64,000 bases of DNA from JACRBE01 sp964429005. Its GTDB lineage: Bacteria; Chlamydiota; Chlamydiia; Chlamydiales; JACRBE01. Below, piece after piece: positions 33,998 through 42,334 of the stretch. How positions within the stretch are numbered: position 1 is the first letter of the stretch; each line of letters opens with the position of its first letter. The stretch spans positions 1-64,000 of the forward strand of contig CAYSAJ010000003.1 in the NCBI GenBank assembly GCA_964429005.1. The letters are read 5' to 3'. A model generated the notes under the pieces. The model was not told where the DNA came from, did no database searches, and was given only the letters and a program-made list of their open reading frames with translations. Position numbers and translations under genes: made by a program.

Positions 33998-35257
33998 ATA
34001 CTCATAACAAGTTTCATAAAAAAGAGGCGCTAAAACGATTTTTGCGCCTTTTTTCTTTTCCAAATAAAGAGCATTTCCTTCTTCCCAAACAGGCATGTTT
34101 ACCTTCTGCTTTTTTGAGCCAGGAGGTTCTGAATGGATGAAAATTTGCCCGTGACTTACTGATAATAACTCCATGGAAGTAAGTCCTCCAGATCTTGTGA
34201 TGGTGCCATCAGCACGAAAAAAGAGTGGAGCTATCATCCGATCTGATTGAAAAGTCAGGGGAACAACACATAAATGAGAAGGAAAAGAGGGGAATGATAA
34301 AACTTGATCAACGACTTTATCATAAAAAAGACCTCTGGGGCTGCGATCTTTACTGCAAAAAACGAAAAGCCAGTCTTTCTTTTCCTGAGCGCCTAAGAGC
34401 TGTTTAACACGCAAAAAGTGATGCAAATACTGCAAGGTGCCAGGCTCGCTAGGGCGACTCCCTAACATGATCACTGAAACCCGATCTTCTGCTCCGATGT
34501 GAAGCACAATTTGATCATTTTCGGTTGTGTAGTAACCTTTCCCTTTTTCTAAACAACTAAAAATTTGAGCTCGTTCTTTCGAGGACTGCGGATCGATGGG
34601 GAGAGAGAGATCCTTTTTTACATACTTTTGATCTTTGATGCTTAAAAAAGATTGTCTTAGAGGCAGAGAACCATAAATCACTTGAGAGGGATCTAAGTCA
34701 CATTCTTCCTTCCAAAATTGTAATTCGGTTTGCCCAGCTTTGAGCAAAGGAGATGTTGTAAAAAGTTTTAAGTAAAGCTTACTTTTTCGGGGAAGCCTCT
34801 TAATAGGAGCGAAAGAGTGAACTACCTGCTGAGTAGGAAGCTCCGTTAATACTTTTTCTAAAACAATTTTTTTCTTTTTAATACGATCATAAAGCCTTAG
34901 TGCTCGCAAAATCACTGCAGTGCCAAGAACTTGAGTGTCAATAACTCTATCTAAATTTTGCTTAAATAATATTCGCAGAGCATGGAAAAAAAAGAGGGGA
35001 CCGAAAAGGATGTCAGCAAAGTGTTGGAGTCGAATTAACCGCTGCAGCATATTCACACTGCCAGTCCGTTGCCATTCGTTCCATTTTCCTGCAGCGGCCG
35101 TACCAAATCGACGGTTTATCCAATCCACTAAGATATCAACTTCAAAAAAAATGGCCGTTGGATCTTCTATAAGGATCTGTTCTTTCTTCGCCTTGGCTGC
35201 TTGAACATGCCCTCCCCCTGCAGATAGGGTAAGAATCAATACACGATTTCGCTTCAT
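33986..35257 (-). CDS. MGDG-synthase/GT28-like glycosyltransferase
   Basis: 423 residues. V-L-I-L-T-L-S-A-G-G-G-H-V-Q-A-A at about 6-21 is the glycine loop of GT-B enzymes of the diacylglycerol galactosyl/glucosyltransferase and MurG groups ('S-x-G-x-G-H'). Near the C-terminus A-D-G-T-I-T-R-S-G-G-L-T-S-M-E-L is the UDP-sugar-binding helix. So a membrane-surface sugar transferase using a lipid acceptor is likely, without a firm substrate. The middle (about 160-230) differs from classical members. It follows rho by 71 bp on the same strand with a hairpin between, so it is only weakly coupled to that operon. Confidence 0.7.
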   Translation of the reverse strand: MKRNRVLILTLSAGGGHVQAAKAKKEQILIEDPTAIFFEVDILVDWINRRFGTAAAGKWNEWQRTGSVNMLQRLIRLQHFADILFGPLFFFHALRILFKQNLDRVIDTQVLGTAVILRALRLYDRIKKKKIVLEKVLTELPTQQVVHSFAPIKRLPRKSKLYLKLFTTSPLLKAGQTELQFWKEECDLDPSQVIYGSLPLRQSFLSIKDQKYVKKDLSLPIDPQSSKERAQIFSCLEKGKGYYTTENDQIVLHIGAEDRVSVIMLGSRPSEPGTLQYLHHFLRVKQLLGAQEKKDWLFVFCSKDRSPRGLFYDKVVDQVLSFPSFPSHLCVVPLTFQSDRMIAPLFFRADGTITRSGGLTSMELLSVSHGQIFIHSEPPGSKKQKVNMPVWEEGNALYLEKKKGAKIVLAPLFYETCYEYLSN

Positions 35258-35281
35258 AATTTTCCGGTCTTGTGTCAGTTA

Positions 35282-35305
35282 AGGTCTCGAATTTCTTCGA
35301 GACCT
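35282..35305. terminator. Hairpin after rho
   Basis: AGGTCTCGAA and its complement form a perfect 10-bp stem around TTTC, 23 bases beyond the rho stop on the minus strand. No T-run follows, so it may be an attenuator or stabiliser rather than a complete intrinsic terminator. Confidence 0.55.
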
Positions 35306-35328
35306 AGCTCATGTCAATGGATAAAAGA

Positions 35329-36828
35329 CTAATCTTTCATCGATAATAAAAACTCAGCGTTGCTGCTAGTTTTCTTTAGTCTTGCGAGAAGCAAGTTCAT
35401 GGCATCAAGAGGAGTTAAATCAGCCAGTGCTTGACGAAGAAGATAAATCTTCTCAAGTTCTGTTGGGTGATAAAGAAGCTCTTCTTTACGAGTACCGCTC
35501 TTAATTAGATCAACAGCAGGATAGACTCTACGGTCAGAAAGTCTTCGGTCAAGCACTAATTCCATGTTACCTGTACCTTTGAATTCTTCGTAGATGACCT
35601 CATCCATTTTTGACCCTGTGTCGATTAAGGCTGTTGCGATAATGGTGAGAGATCCACCTTGCTCGATATTACGAGCAGCGCCAAAAAATCTTTTTGGTTT
35701 ATGAAGAGAGTTAGCATCAACACCACCTGTGAGAATTTTTCCAGAATGGGGTTGAACAGTGTTGTAAGCACGTGCAAGCCTTGTTAAAGAGTCAAGAAGG
35801 ATCACAACATCTTTGCCGTTTTCGACAAGTCGTTTTGCACGTTCTATTGCCATCTCAGCGACTTGAACGTGTCTTTCCGGAGGTTCATCGAAAGTAGAAG
35901 ATACGACTTCACCTTTTACAGTTCGGGCCATGTCGGTGACTTCTTCAGGTCTCTCATCAATCAGAAGAACAATCAAGACGACATTAGGGTGGTTTTTGGC
36001 GATTGCATTTGCAATATCTTGCAAGAGAACTGTTTTTCCTGATTTTGGTGGGGCGACGACAAGAGCCCTTTGTCCCATACCAATAGGAGAGGCTAAATCG
36101 AGTACTCTTGTGGAAAACTTTTCTTTTGCAGTTTCCATAATGAGACGGCGATGAGGGTGCAGAGGGGTTAAGCTTTCAAAAAGGATGCGCTCTTTAGCTT
36201 GTTCAGGTTTTTTTTGGTTGATTTCATCAACTTTAAGAAGCGCAAAAAATTTCTCTTTTTCCTTGGGGGAGCGAATCGTTCCATAGACCATATCACCTGT
36301 CTTGAGATCAAAACGACGTATTTGTGCTGGGGAAACATAGATATCCTCAGGGGATGGGAGGTAGGAATAGTTTGGAGCTCTTAAAAAGCCAAATCCATCA
36401 GGAAGAACTTCCAATACCCCTTCTCCGACTAAAATTTCATCAGGACGCTCTGATTTAGCCTTAACGATTTCAAAAACCATTTGAGGCTTGGTCATAGATC
36501 CTAGATGTTTGAGACCCATATTTCTTGCGTATGCAGAGAGTTGGTCAATTGTCATCCGTTGGAGCTCAGCAATTTTAGTAATCGTCATGTTTTCAGGATT
36601 AATCGGGGTCGATTCTTCCATTCTGGCAAGTTCATCTTCCTGTGAAGTTTGATAAGAGCTGTTGGACTGGTGTTGATGATGGTGATGGTTGTTGCGTCGA
36701 TGTCTCATAGGATGATGTGGAGGAGGAGAAATTATTTGGGAAGGAGGGGGAGGGAGAATTTTATTGCTCGTAGGTTTTTGCGATTCAACAGGGCCTGGGT
36801 CCAATTGAGATTCTTCTTGCTCAGTCAT
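35329..36828 (-). CDS. rho: Transcription termination factor Rho
   Basis: 499 residues. Hexameric RNA-dependent ATPase that releases RNA polymerase. The RNA-binding N-domain starts near 80 (M-T-I-T-K-I-A-E-L), with D-G-F-G-F-L-R as the primary-site strand; Walker A is A-P-P-K-S-G-K-T near 260, Walker B is V-V-I-L-L-D-S-L-T-R, and the Q/R loops follow. Residues 1-75 are an insert absent in E. coli: proline-rich (L-P-P-P-P-S, S-P-P-P-H-H) and then strongly His/Arg/Asn-rich (N-N-H-H-H-H-Q-H-Q). That tail looks disordered and may bind nucleic acid or metal. The start overlaps the end of coaE by 8 bp. Confidence 0.97.
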   Translation of the reverse strand: MTEQEESQLDPGPVESQKPTSNKILPPPPSQIISPPPHHPMRHRRNNHHHHQHQSNSSYQTSQEDELARMEESTPINPENMTITKIAELQRMTIDQLSAYARNMGLKHLGSMTKPQMVFEIVKAKSERPDEILVGEGVLEVLPDGFGFLRAPNYSYLPSPEDIYVSPAQIRRFDLKTGDMVYGTIRSPKEKEKFFALLKVDEINQKKPEQAKERILFESLTPLHPHRRLIMETAKEKFSTRVLDLASPIGMGQRALVVAPPKSGKTVLLQDIANAIAKNHPNVVLIVLLIDERPEEVTDMARTVKGEVVSSTFDEPPERHVQVAEMAIERAKRLVENGKDVVILLDSLTRLARAYNTVQPHSGKILTGGVDANSLHKPKRFFGAARNIEQGGSLTIIATALIDTGSKMDEVIYEEFKGTGNMELVLDRRLSDRRVYPAVDLIKSGTRKEELLYHPTELEKIYLLRQALADLTPLDAMNLLLARLKKTSSNAEFLLSMKD

Positions 36829-37429
36829 TTCTGCTGGGTTCCTTAGTAATTTTGTTGATGATTTGGGTTACTTGCTTTTGTAATTCTTGCTTTGAGCCGT
36901 TATTTTGGATAACGAAATGAGGCTTTATCGAAGGGGAAGTTTTTTGCTTTTGATCTCTTACAAAAAACTGGTGTCGATCTTTGCCCTGTTTACACCACCG
37001 CTCTTCTCTTTGATGATCCCCTGATTCGACTAGAAGTATGACATCAAACCAATCGTCCAGCCCAACTCTGCTTAAAAGAGGGATCTCTGCGACAAAAAAA
37101 GGGACACTGGGGGAAGAATGTTGTTTATATAAGGATAGTATAGCTTGTTTCACGATGGGATGTATGATGTCTTCTAAAACTTTTAATTTATTATCGTCTG
37201 AAAATACTATTTCTGCGATTTTTTTTCGATTTAGCACTCCGTTTTCGAGCACTGAAGGCCCCAACTTCTTCACAACTGCGTCAATAAGAAGAGAGTTAGA
37301 GGAGAGCATTTCATGGACCAGCTGATCGGCACTTAGAGTGAAGGCCCCATGATTTTGAAACTCTTCAAGAACAGAGCTTTTGCCACTGCCGATGCGGCCC
37401 GTTACTGCTATTCGTCTCAAGTCTAGCAA
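36821..37429 (-). CDS. coaE: Dephospho-CoA kinase
   Basis: About 202 residues; phosphorylates dephospho-CoA, the last step of CoA synthesis. P-loop G-R-I-G-S-G-K-S near residues 10-17, L-S-A-D-Q-L-V-H-E, then F-V-A-E-I-P-L-L as the substrate strand and F-V-I-Q-N-N-G near the end. No ATG is near the N-terminus: TTG codons at 37438, 37429 and 37420 are possible; 37429 gives M-L-D-L-R-R-I-A-V-T-G, like chlamydial relatives, but 37420 has better spacing from the GGGGGG run. The N-terminus overlaps the polA stop and the C-terminus overlaps rho. Confidence 0.9.
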   Translation of the reverse strand: MLDLRRIAVTGRIGSGKSSVLEEFQNHGAFTLSADQLVHEMLSSNSLLIDAVVKKLGPSVLENGVLNRKKIAEIVFSDDNKLKVLEDIIHPIVKQAILSLYKQHSSPSVPFFVAEIPLLSRVGLDDWFDVILLVESGDHQREERWCKQGKDRHQFFVRDQKQKTSPSIKPHFVIQNNGSKQELQKQVTQIINKITKEPSRND

Positions 37430-40095
37430 TCCCCCCAATTTTTTCCAATCGCTAAGTCAACTTTAAGAGGGACTTTCATTGGGTAAATGGATTGCATGAT
37501 GCTTGCCACAAGCTCTTTCATTTGAGGGAGTTCTTCATCAGGGCATTCAAAAATTAATTCGTCATGGATTTGCAAAATTAAAAACGATTTAAGCTTTTGA
37601 TTTTTAATCTCTTGATGAATTTTAATCATCGCCAGTTTAATAATATCTGCCTGGGTCCCCTGAATCGGAGTATTGATAGCGAACCTCTGAGCTTGGGCTT
37701 GTAACATTTTATTTGAGGCATGGATGTCTGGAAGAGGCCTTTTTCTACCAAGTAAGGTTTCCGTATACCCCTCCTCAGTAGCCCTTTTTATAGAAGAATC
37801 CATGTATTCTTTCACTTTTGGGTATCGCTTAAAGTAGGTCTCTATAAACTGAGCTGCACTTTTAATATCTATATTAATACCCTTAGAAAGACCAAAGGCT
37901 TGTTGCCCGTATAAGATCCCAAAATTTACCGCTTTTGCTTGGTATCTCATTTCTTGAGTGACCTCTTCTAGCGGGACGTTGAAGACAAGGGAGGCTGTGA
38001 AAGCATGGACATCTTGATTAGTAGTAAAAGCTTTAATTAGATGAGGATCTTCACTTAGGTGGGCGAGGATACGAAGCTCAATTTGAGAATAATCTGCAGC
38101 TAAGAAGCTCCAGCTCTGATGAGCTGGGCGAAATGCTTTTCGGATTTTTTTTCCTTCAAGAGTGCGAATAGGGATATTTTGTAAATTAGGATTGTTGCAA
38201 GAGAGCCTTCCTGTAACTGTTCCTGATTGGTTAAAATTAGGATGGATTCTCTTCGTATTGGGATTGATTTGTTCAGGAAGAGCATCAACATAGGTGGATC
38301 GTAGTTTCTCAAAAAGGCGAAATTCAAAAATTTTCGGAATGATAGGATGGACATGTTCAAGGGCTTCAAGAATTTCAGCACTTGTTGAATAGGATTCTTT
38401 CTTCTTTTTTTGAGGATAGGGGATTGCCAATTTTTCAAAGAGAATTGTGCTGAGCTGTTTTGGGGATTTAATATTAAATTCTTCCCCAGAAAGCTCATAA
38501 ATTTCTTGCTCTATTTGAGTGAGTTTTCCTGCAAGTTCTTTTGAAAGGGTCCCTAGGTAGTGTGTATCTACGTAAATGCCCTTTTGTTCCATGTCTAATA
38601 GAACTGGAAGGAGAGGAATTTCTATACTGTTCATGAGGTTTAATAACTTTTGCTCTTTCAAAAGCGGTGTGAAGTAACTACGAAGGCGTAAAGTAAAATC
38701 AACATCTTCACAGCAGTAATCCTTCACAGCTTCTACAGGAACTAGGTCGATTGTTTTTTTCTTCTTTCCATCAGCGACGAGGTTTTCATACGCAATTTTA
38801 GTATATCCAAAAATATCTGCACAAAGCTCATCGAGCCCATGCCGATTAAGCTCGGGATGAAGAAGGTAGGATGCAAGCATCGTATCATAATCGATGATCA
38901 GGGGGCCGATTCCTTGCCCAAGTAAAATATGGAGATCATATTTTATGTTATGACCAAAAAAGAGATGCTTTTTAGAAAGAAGAAATGGTTGGAGAATTGA
39001 TAAGACTTTTTCTTTAGATAACTCATGGTTGCAAGGAACGTAGTAGGCTATACCCTCTTCAGCACTAAGCCCGATCCCCACAAGATCAGCTTGCATATAG
39101 TCTAGAGAAGTTGTTTCGGTATCAATCGCAATCTGGGAAAAATGATCAAAGTATTCAATCATTTCACGGATTTGAGATTCAGTGCTAACAAGGTGATAAT
39201 CTTTATCTTCTGAAGTGCTAGCTTTTGAAGGCTTTCGAGAATGAAGGTCTAATTCTTTGAGCAATGAAGCAAAATTCATGGTTTGATAAAAGCTTCTAAG
39301 TTCATCATAAAGAGGCTCTTTTAGATGATAAAATGAACTTTCTCTTGGAATATCTACAGTTGTTTGAATTTTTGCTAATTCATAAGAAAGAAAAGCTAAA
39401 TCTTTTTCTGCGAGCAGTTTTTCTTTCCGTTTGGGGCTTTCTATTTCTTCAATGTGATTGTAAATGTTTTTCAGTGATCCAAATCTCTCAAGCAGCTCAG
39501 TCGCTGTTTTAGGGCCCATGCCTGATATGCCTGGGATGTTATCGGATGAATCACCCATGATAGCAAGCAAGTCGATGATTTGCTCTGGAGTAACACCATA
39601 TATTTCTTTAACTTTCTTACCATCAATTTCTAGGTTTTCTTTGTGGGGGTGAAGCAAATGAATAGAATCATTGACGAGTTGAGAAAGATCTTTATCAGAA
39701 CTGATTAAGTAAACTTTTGCTCCAGCAGCAGAAGCCCAATTTGCAATGGTTCCCATGGTGTCATCTGCTTCCACTCCAGGGATTGTTAGAACAGGGATGC
39801 CAGCTAGTTTGCAATATTCTAAAGCGGGCTGAAGCTGAGCTAATAGTTCTTCAGGCATCCCTGTGCGATGAGCTTTGTAATGTTCATATAAAGCGGTTCT
39901 AGATTTTTTATTATCGGGGCCATCAAAAACCGCTACAAAATACTCAGGAGAAAAATCTTTAAAAAGCTTTTGAATAGTTCTGATAAAACCAAAGAGAGCG
40001 TTTGTAGGCACTCCCTCTTGGTTTCTCATTCCCTTGATCGCATAAAAAGAGCGAAAAAGAAAATTAATGGCGTCAAAAACGTAAATACTTTTCAT
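37423..40095 (-). CDS. polA: DNA polymerase I
   Basis: 890 residues with all three domains: 5' nuclease (about 1-290, V-F-D-A-I-N-F, V-E-A-D-D, G-D-S-S-D-N-I-P-G), 3'-5' exonuclease (about 310-490) and polymerase (from about 520). The proofreading site looks intact: A-I-D-T-E-T (Exo I), G-H-N-I-K-Y-D (Exo II) and Y-C-C-E-D (Exo III). Polymerase motifs: D-Y-S-Q-I-E-L (A), R-Y-Q-A-K-A-V-N-F-G-I-L-Y-G (B) and Q-I-H-D-E-L (C). Start is ATG 40095; a TTG six bases upstream overlaps the sppA stop. It gap-fills in repair and lagging-strand maturation. Cotranscribed with sppA and coaE. Confidence 0.97.
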   Translation of the reverse strand: MKSIYVFDAINFLFRSFYAIKGMRNQEGVPTNALFGFIRTIQKLFKDFSPEYFVAVFDGPDNKKSRTALYEHYKAHRTGMPEELLAQLQPALEYCKLAGIPVLTIPGVEADDTMGTIANWASAAGAKVYLISSDKDLSQLVNDSIHLLHPHKENLEIDGKKVKEIYGVTPEQIIDLLAIMGDSSDNIPGISGMGPKTATELLERFGSLKNIYNHIEEIESPKRKEKLLAEKDLAFLSYELAKIQTTVDIPRESSFYHLKEPLYDELRSFYQTMNFASLLKELDLHSRKPSKASTSEDKDYHLVSTESQIREMIEYFDHFSQIAIDTETTSLDYMQADLVGIGLSAEEGIAYYVPCNHELSKEKVLSILQPFLLSKKHLFFGHNIKYDLHILLGQGIGPLIIDYDTMLASYLLHPELNRHGLDELCADIFGYTKIAYENLVADGKKKKTIDLVPVEAVKDYCCEDVDFTLRLRSYFTPLLKEQKLLNLMNSIEIPLLPVLLDMEQKGIYVDTHYLGTLSKELAGKLTQIEQEIYELSGEEFNIKSPKQLSTILFEKLAIPYPQKKKKESYSTSAEILEALEHVHPIIPKIFEFRLFEKLRSTYVDALPEQINPNTKRIHPNFNQSGTVTGRLSCNNPNLQNIPIRTLEGKKIRKAFRPAHQSWSFLAADYSQIELRILAHLSEDPHLIKAFTTNQDVHAFTASLVFNVPLEEVTQEMRYQAKAVNFGILYGQQAFGLSKGINIDIKSAAQFIETYFKRYPKVKEYMDSSIKRATEEGYTETLLGRKRPLPDIHASNKMLQAQAQRFAINTPIQGTQADIIKLAMIKIHQEIKNQKLKSFLILQIHDELIFECPDEELPQMKELVASIMQSIYPMKVPLKVDLAIGKNWGDC

Positions 40096-40097
40096 GA

Positions 40098-41129
40098 TCA
40101 AAGTTCATGGTAATGCAAGATCAGACCGCGAGATGGGTTTTTCAGCCCAAGAGGATTAAGCAAATGTTCTGCATCTGATTTCATCCACTTATTTTGTAAC
40201 AAATTGCTAAGTAATGTAGGTCTAACGTTAATTTCTACGACTTGGTAAGTTTCTCCAAGATTTGCTTTCATAGCGAGCTCTTTTAGAGTTGCGCGCAGTG
40301 TGGCATCTTTTTCATCTACATAACCATACTCATAAGAAGTTTCGGTATCAAAGACTTTAGCTCCATATTCATTAATCAGCTTAGACTTGTCTAGGCGAGG
40401 ACGAGATGAAGCTACTAGATCTACAAATCGATGATATTCAGCGTCTACGATGTTGTTGAGTGACTCATCTTCGTTCTCTTTCCAGGCTCTGAAAGGACTC
40501 ATCATGTCTTTATCGAGACCTTTTGCGATAGTAACGGCATTGACCCCGTATCGAGTCATGAGATCTTTAAAATTGAAGAAGGGGCCTATTTTTGCACCAA
40601 CAGAACCGATTATAGAGACTGGGGCAGCATAAATCATGTCGCCAGCACAAGCAATTTCATATCCTCCTGAGGCACAGAGGCTGTTAGCAAAAGCGTAAAC
40701 AGGGACTTTGTATTGATTTTTATATTCTACAATTTGATGGTAGATACTGTTTGAGTCAGAGGCTGCCCCACCTGGAGAATTGATGTAGAGTAAAATCGCT
40801 TTAACCCTGTTGTTGCTAAGTAAGCCTCTTCGGGATTCTATCAAAATTCTCTCAAGGGTTTCTTCATTGAGTTTTTGAGTTCCGATGACTCCTTCTATCG
40901 AGAGCTTCAATATGACAGGTGCCGTAGGAGGTAATAGATCATCATCACCATTATGATCTGCACAAAGTGTTACATCTGAGTGGTAAGCTGGAGTGATTTT
41001 ATTGCCCATAAGAAAGGAGGAGCCAATCAACAAGAGAAAGATTGCAATAAAAATTCCTAGGATAGAAAAAAAGGAATTGCAGAAGTACCTAAAGGAGGAC
41101 AAAAATATCGATTCTTTCATTAGTTGCAT
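40098..41129 (-). CDS. sohB: SppA/SohB-type signal peptide peptidase (S49)
   Basis: 343 residues. A membrane anchor at about 16-42 is followed by the S49 domain: A-I-L-L-Y-I-N-S-P-G-G near 112-122, Y-A-F-A-N-S-L-C-A-S-G-G-Y with the nucleophile Ser, and S-I-I-G-S-V-G-A-K. Enzymes of this group cut remnant signal peptides or damaged membrane proteins. Its length fits the single-domain form (about 350) rather than the tandem SppA. The position between pgsA and polA matches the chlamydial sohB locus as I recall it. The stop is 3 bases from the polA ATG. Confidence 0.9.
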   Translation of the reverse strand: MQLMKESIFLSSFRYFCNSFFSILGIFIAIFLLLIGSSFLMGNKITPAYHSDVTLCADHNGDDDLLPPTAPVILKLSIEGVIGTQKLNEETLERILIESRRGLLSNNRVKAILLYINSPGGAASDSNSIYHQIVEYKNQYKVPVYAFANSLCASGGYEIACAGDMIYAAPVSIIGSVGAKIGPFFNFKDLMTRYGVNAVTIAKGLDKDMMSPFRAWKENEDESLNNIVDAEYHRFVDLVASSRPRLDKSKLINEYGAKVFDTETSYEYGYVDEKDATLRATLKELAMKANLGETYQVVEINVRPTLLSNLLQNKWMKSDAEHLLNPLGLKNPSRGLILHYHEL

Positions 41130-41188
41130 GATTGATCTACTCTGTTAAAATATGTAAAAACGATTCTAATCAAGAACGCTTTTTTGTG

Positions 41189-41707
41189 TCACTCATTACC
41201 TGCAGGAGAGGATGGATAAAAATCTAGAATGACCATTTCAACTAAAACGAGAACTCCGAAGAAAGGAAATAGGTAATAAAAAGCATCGTTCAGGGGAAAC
41301 TGAAGGGTCATAAAAATTAAAGTAATAAACTGAAGGCCCGTAGAGATTTTTCCTGATATTACGGGTTGGAATTTGTGTTGCTTCACTTTATCTCGCAAGA
41401 TCAAGTACCCAAGGAATAATAGGAGGGAAACATCTCTGGATAACATAAGAACTACATGCTGGATGGATAAAGAGCCTTCGACAACAAAAACGGTAAGAAC
41501 AAAAACCACAAAAAATTTGTCCATGAAAGGGTCTAAAAAGGCCCCAAATCTCGATGTGGTTCCTGACCTGCGGGCAATATAACCATCTATGAGGTCGGTA
41601 ATAAGAGCAGCAATAAGCGCTCCTAGCCTAATCGTAGGGCTATGAAATAAAAACAGGAAGGCTAATGGCCCCCGAATGAAGGTGAGTAGATTAGATGTAA
41701 CTATCAT
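41189..41707 (-). CDS. pgsA: CDP-alcohol phosphatidyltransferase (PgsA-like)
   Basis: 172 residues with four hydrophobic segments. The full CDP-alcohol signature is present: Asp38, Asp41-Gly42, Ala45-Arg46, Gly55, Asp59 and Asp63 in D-x-x-D-G-x-x-A-R-x8-G-x3-D-x3-D spacing. Family members join CDP-diacylglycerol to an alcohol; phosphatidylglycerophosphate synthase is the usual role here. Start is ATG 41707, overlapping the dedA stop as TGATG; a GTG one codon earlier is less likely. Part of the minus-strand membrane/repair block. Confidence 0.9.
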   Translation of the reverse strand: MIVTSNLLTFIRGPLAFLFLFHSPTIRLGALIAALITDLIDGYIARRSGTTSRFGAFLDPFMDKFFVVFVLTVFVVEGSLSIQHVVLMLSRDVSLLLFLGYLILRDKVKQHKFQPVISGKISTGLQFITLIFMTLQFPLNDAFYYLFPFFGVLVLVEMVILDFYPSSPAGNE

Positions 41708-42318
41708 CACAAACGTAATTTTTTCTGCCTACCATATTTATAACAAAAAATGCCAAAAAGCGTAACAATGAATCCGACAAAAATGTAGATATTGAGGGAT
41801 TTCAATGTTTCAAGCATTTTGTTGAAATTAGCAGAAAGATGAAAAAAGAGTGTATAAAAAATCGAGCTCCATAAAGCGCAACCTAGTGCATCAAATAAGG
41901 CAAATCGAGAGAATTTGACACCACTCATCCCTGAAGAAATAAATATAACGTTCCTTACTCCAAATGGAATAAACCGGCCTGCGATATAGACTAATGCACC
42001 ATATTTATCATAAAATTTTTGCATTTTCCCTAGCTTTTCATCGTTTACAACCTTTTTGAAGGAAGATAGAAAATGAAAGCGATGAATGGATCTTCCGATG
42101 AAAAACGCTATCCAAGCAGAAACGATGCTGCTAAATAGGATCACAAAATAGAGGGGGAAGGTCATCTCGGGGGATGCAGTAGCTGACATAAAAGCGGAAA
42201 AGACTAGGAGGACATCAATCGATATGGGGACATTCATCCCGGCTAAAAGGATGCAAATCCCAATAATCCAAGGTGCGTAATGGGCGTGAGAAGATATGAA
42301 AGAGATGATTGATTCCAT
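41707..42318 (-). CDS. DedA-family membrane protein
   Basis: 203 residues with about five hydrophobic segments. The VTT/DedA core is seen as F-Y-D-K-Y-G-A-L-V-Y-I-A-G-R-F-I-P-F-G-V-R near 105-125 and S-G-M-S-G-V-K-F-S-R-F. These proteins are probable lipid scramblases or undecaprenyl-phosphate carriers of the inner membrane. Residues such as R-F-I-P and the downstream G-x-x-x-M-x-x-x-x-F are conserved. It overlaps pgsA by one base (TGATG), so the two are translationally coupled; both act on membrane lipids. Confidence 0.9.
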   Translation of the reverse strand: MESIISFISSHAHYAPWIIGICILLAGMNVPISIDVLLVFSAFMSATASPEMTFPLYFVILFSSIVSAWIAFFIGRSIHRFHFLSSFKKVVNDEKLGKMQKFYDKYGALVYIAGRFIPFGVRNVIFISSGMSGVKFSRFALFDALGCALWSSIFYTLFFHLSANFNKMLETLKSLNIYIFVGFIVTLFGIFCYKYGRQKKLRL

Positions 42319-42334
42319 AAATCTGGCTCTCTTC

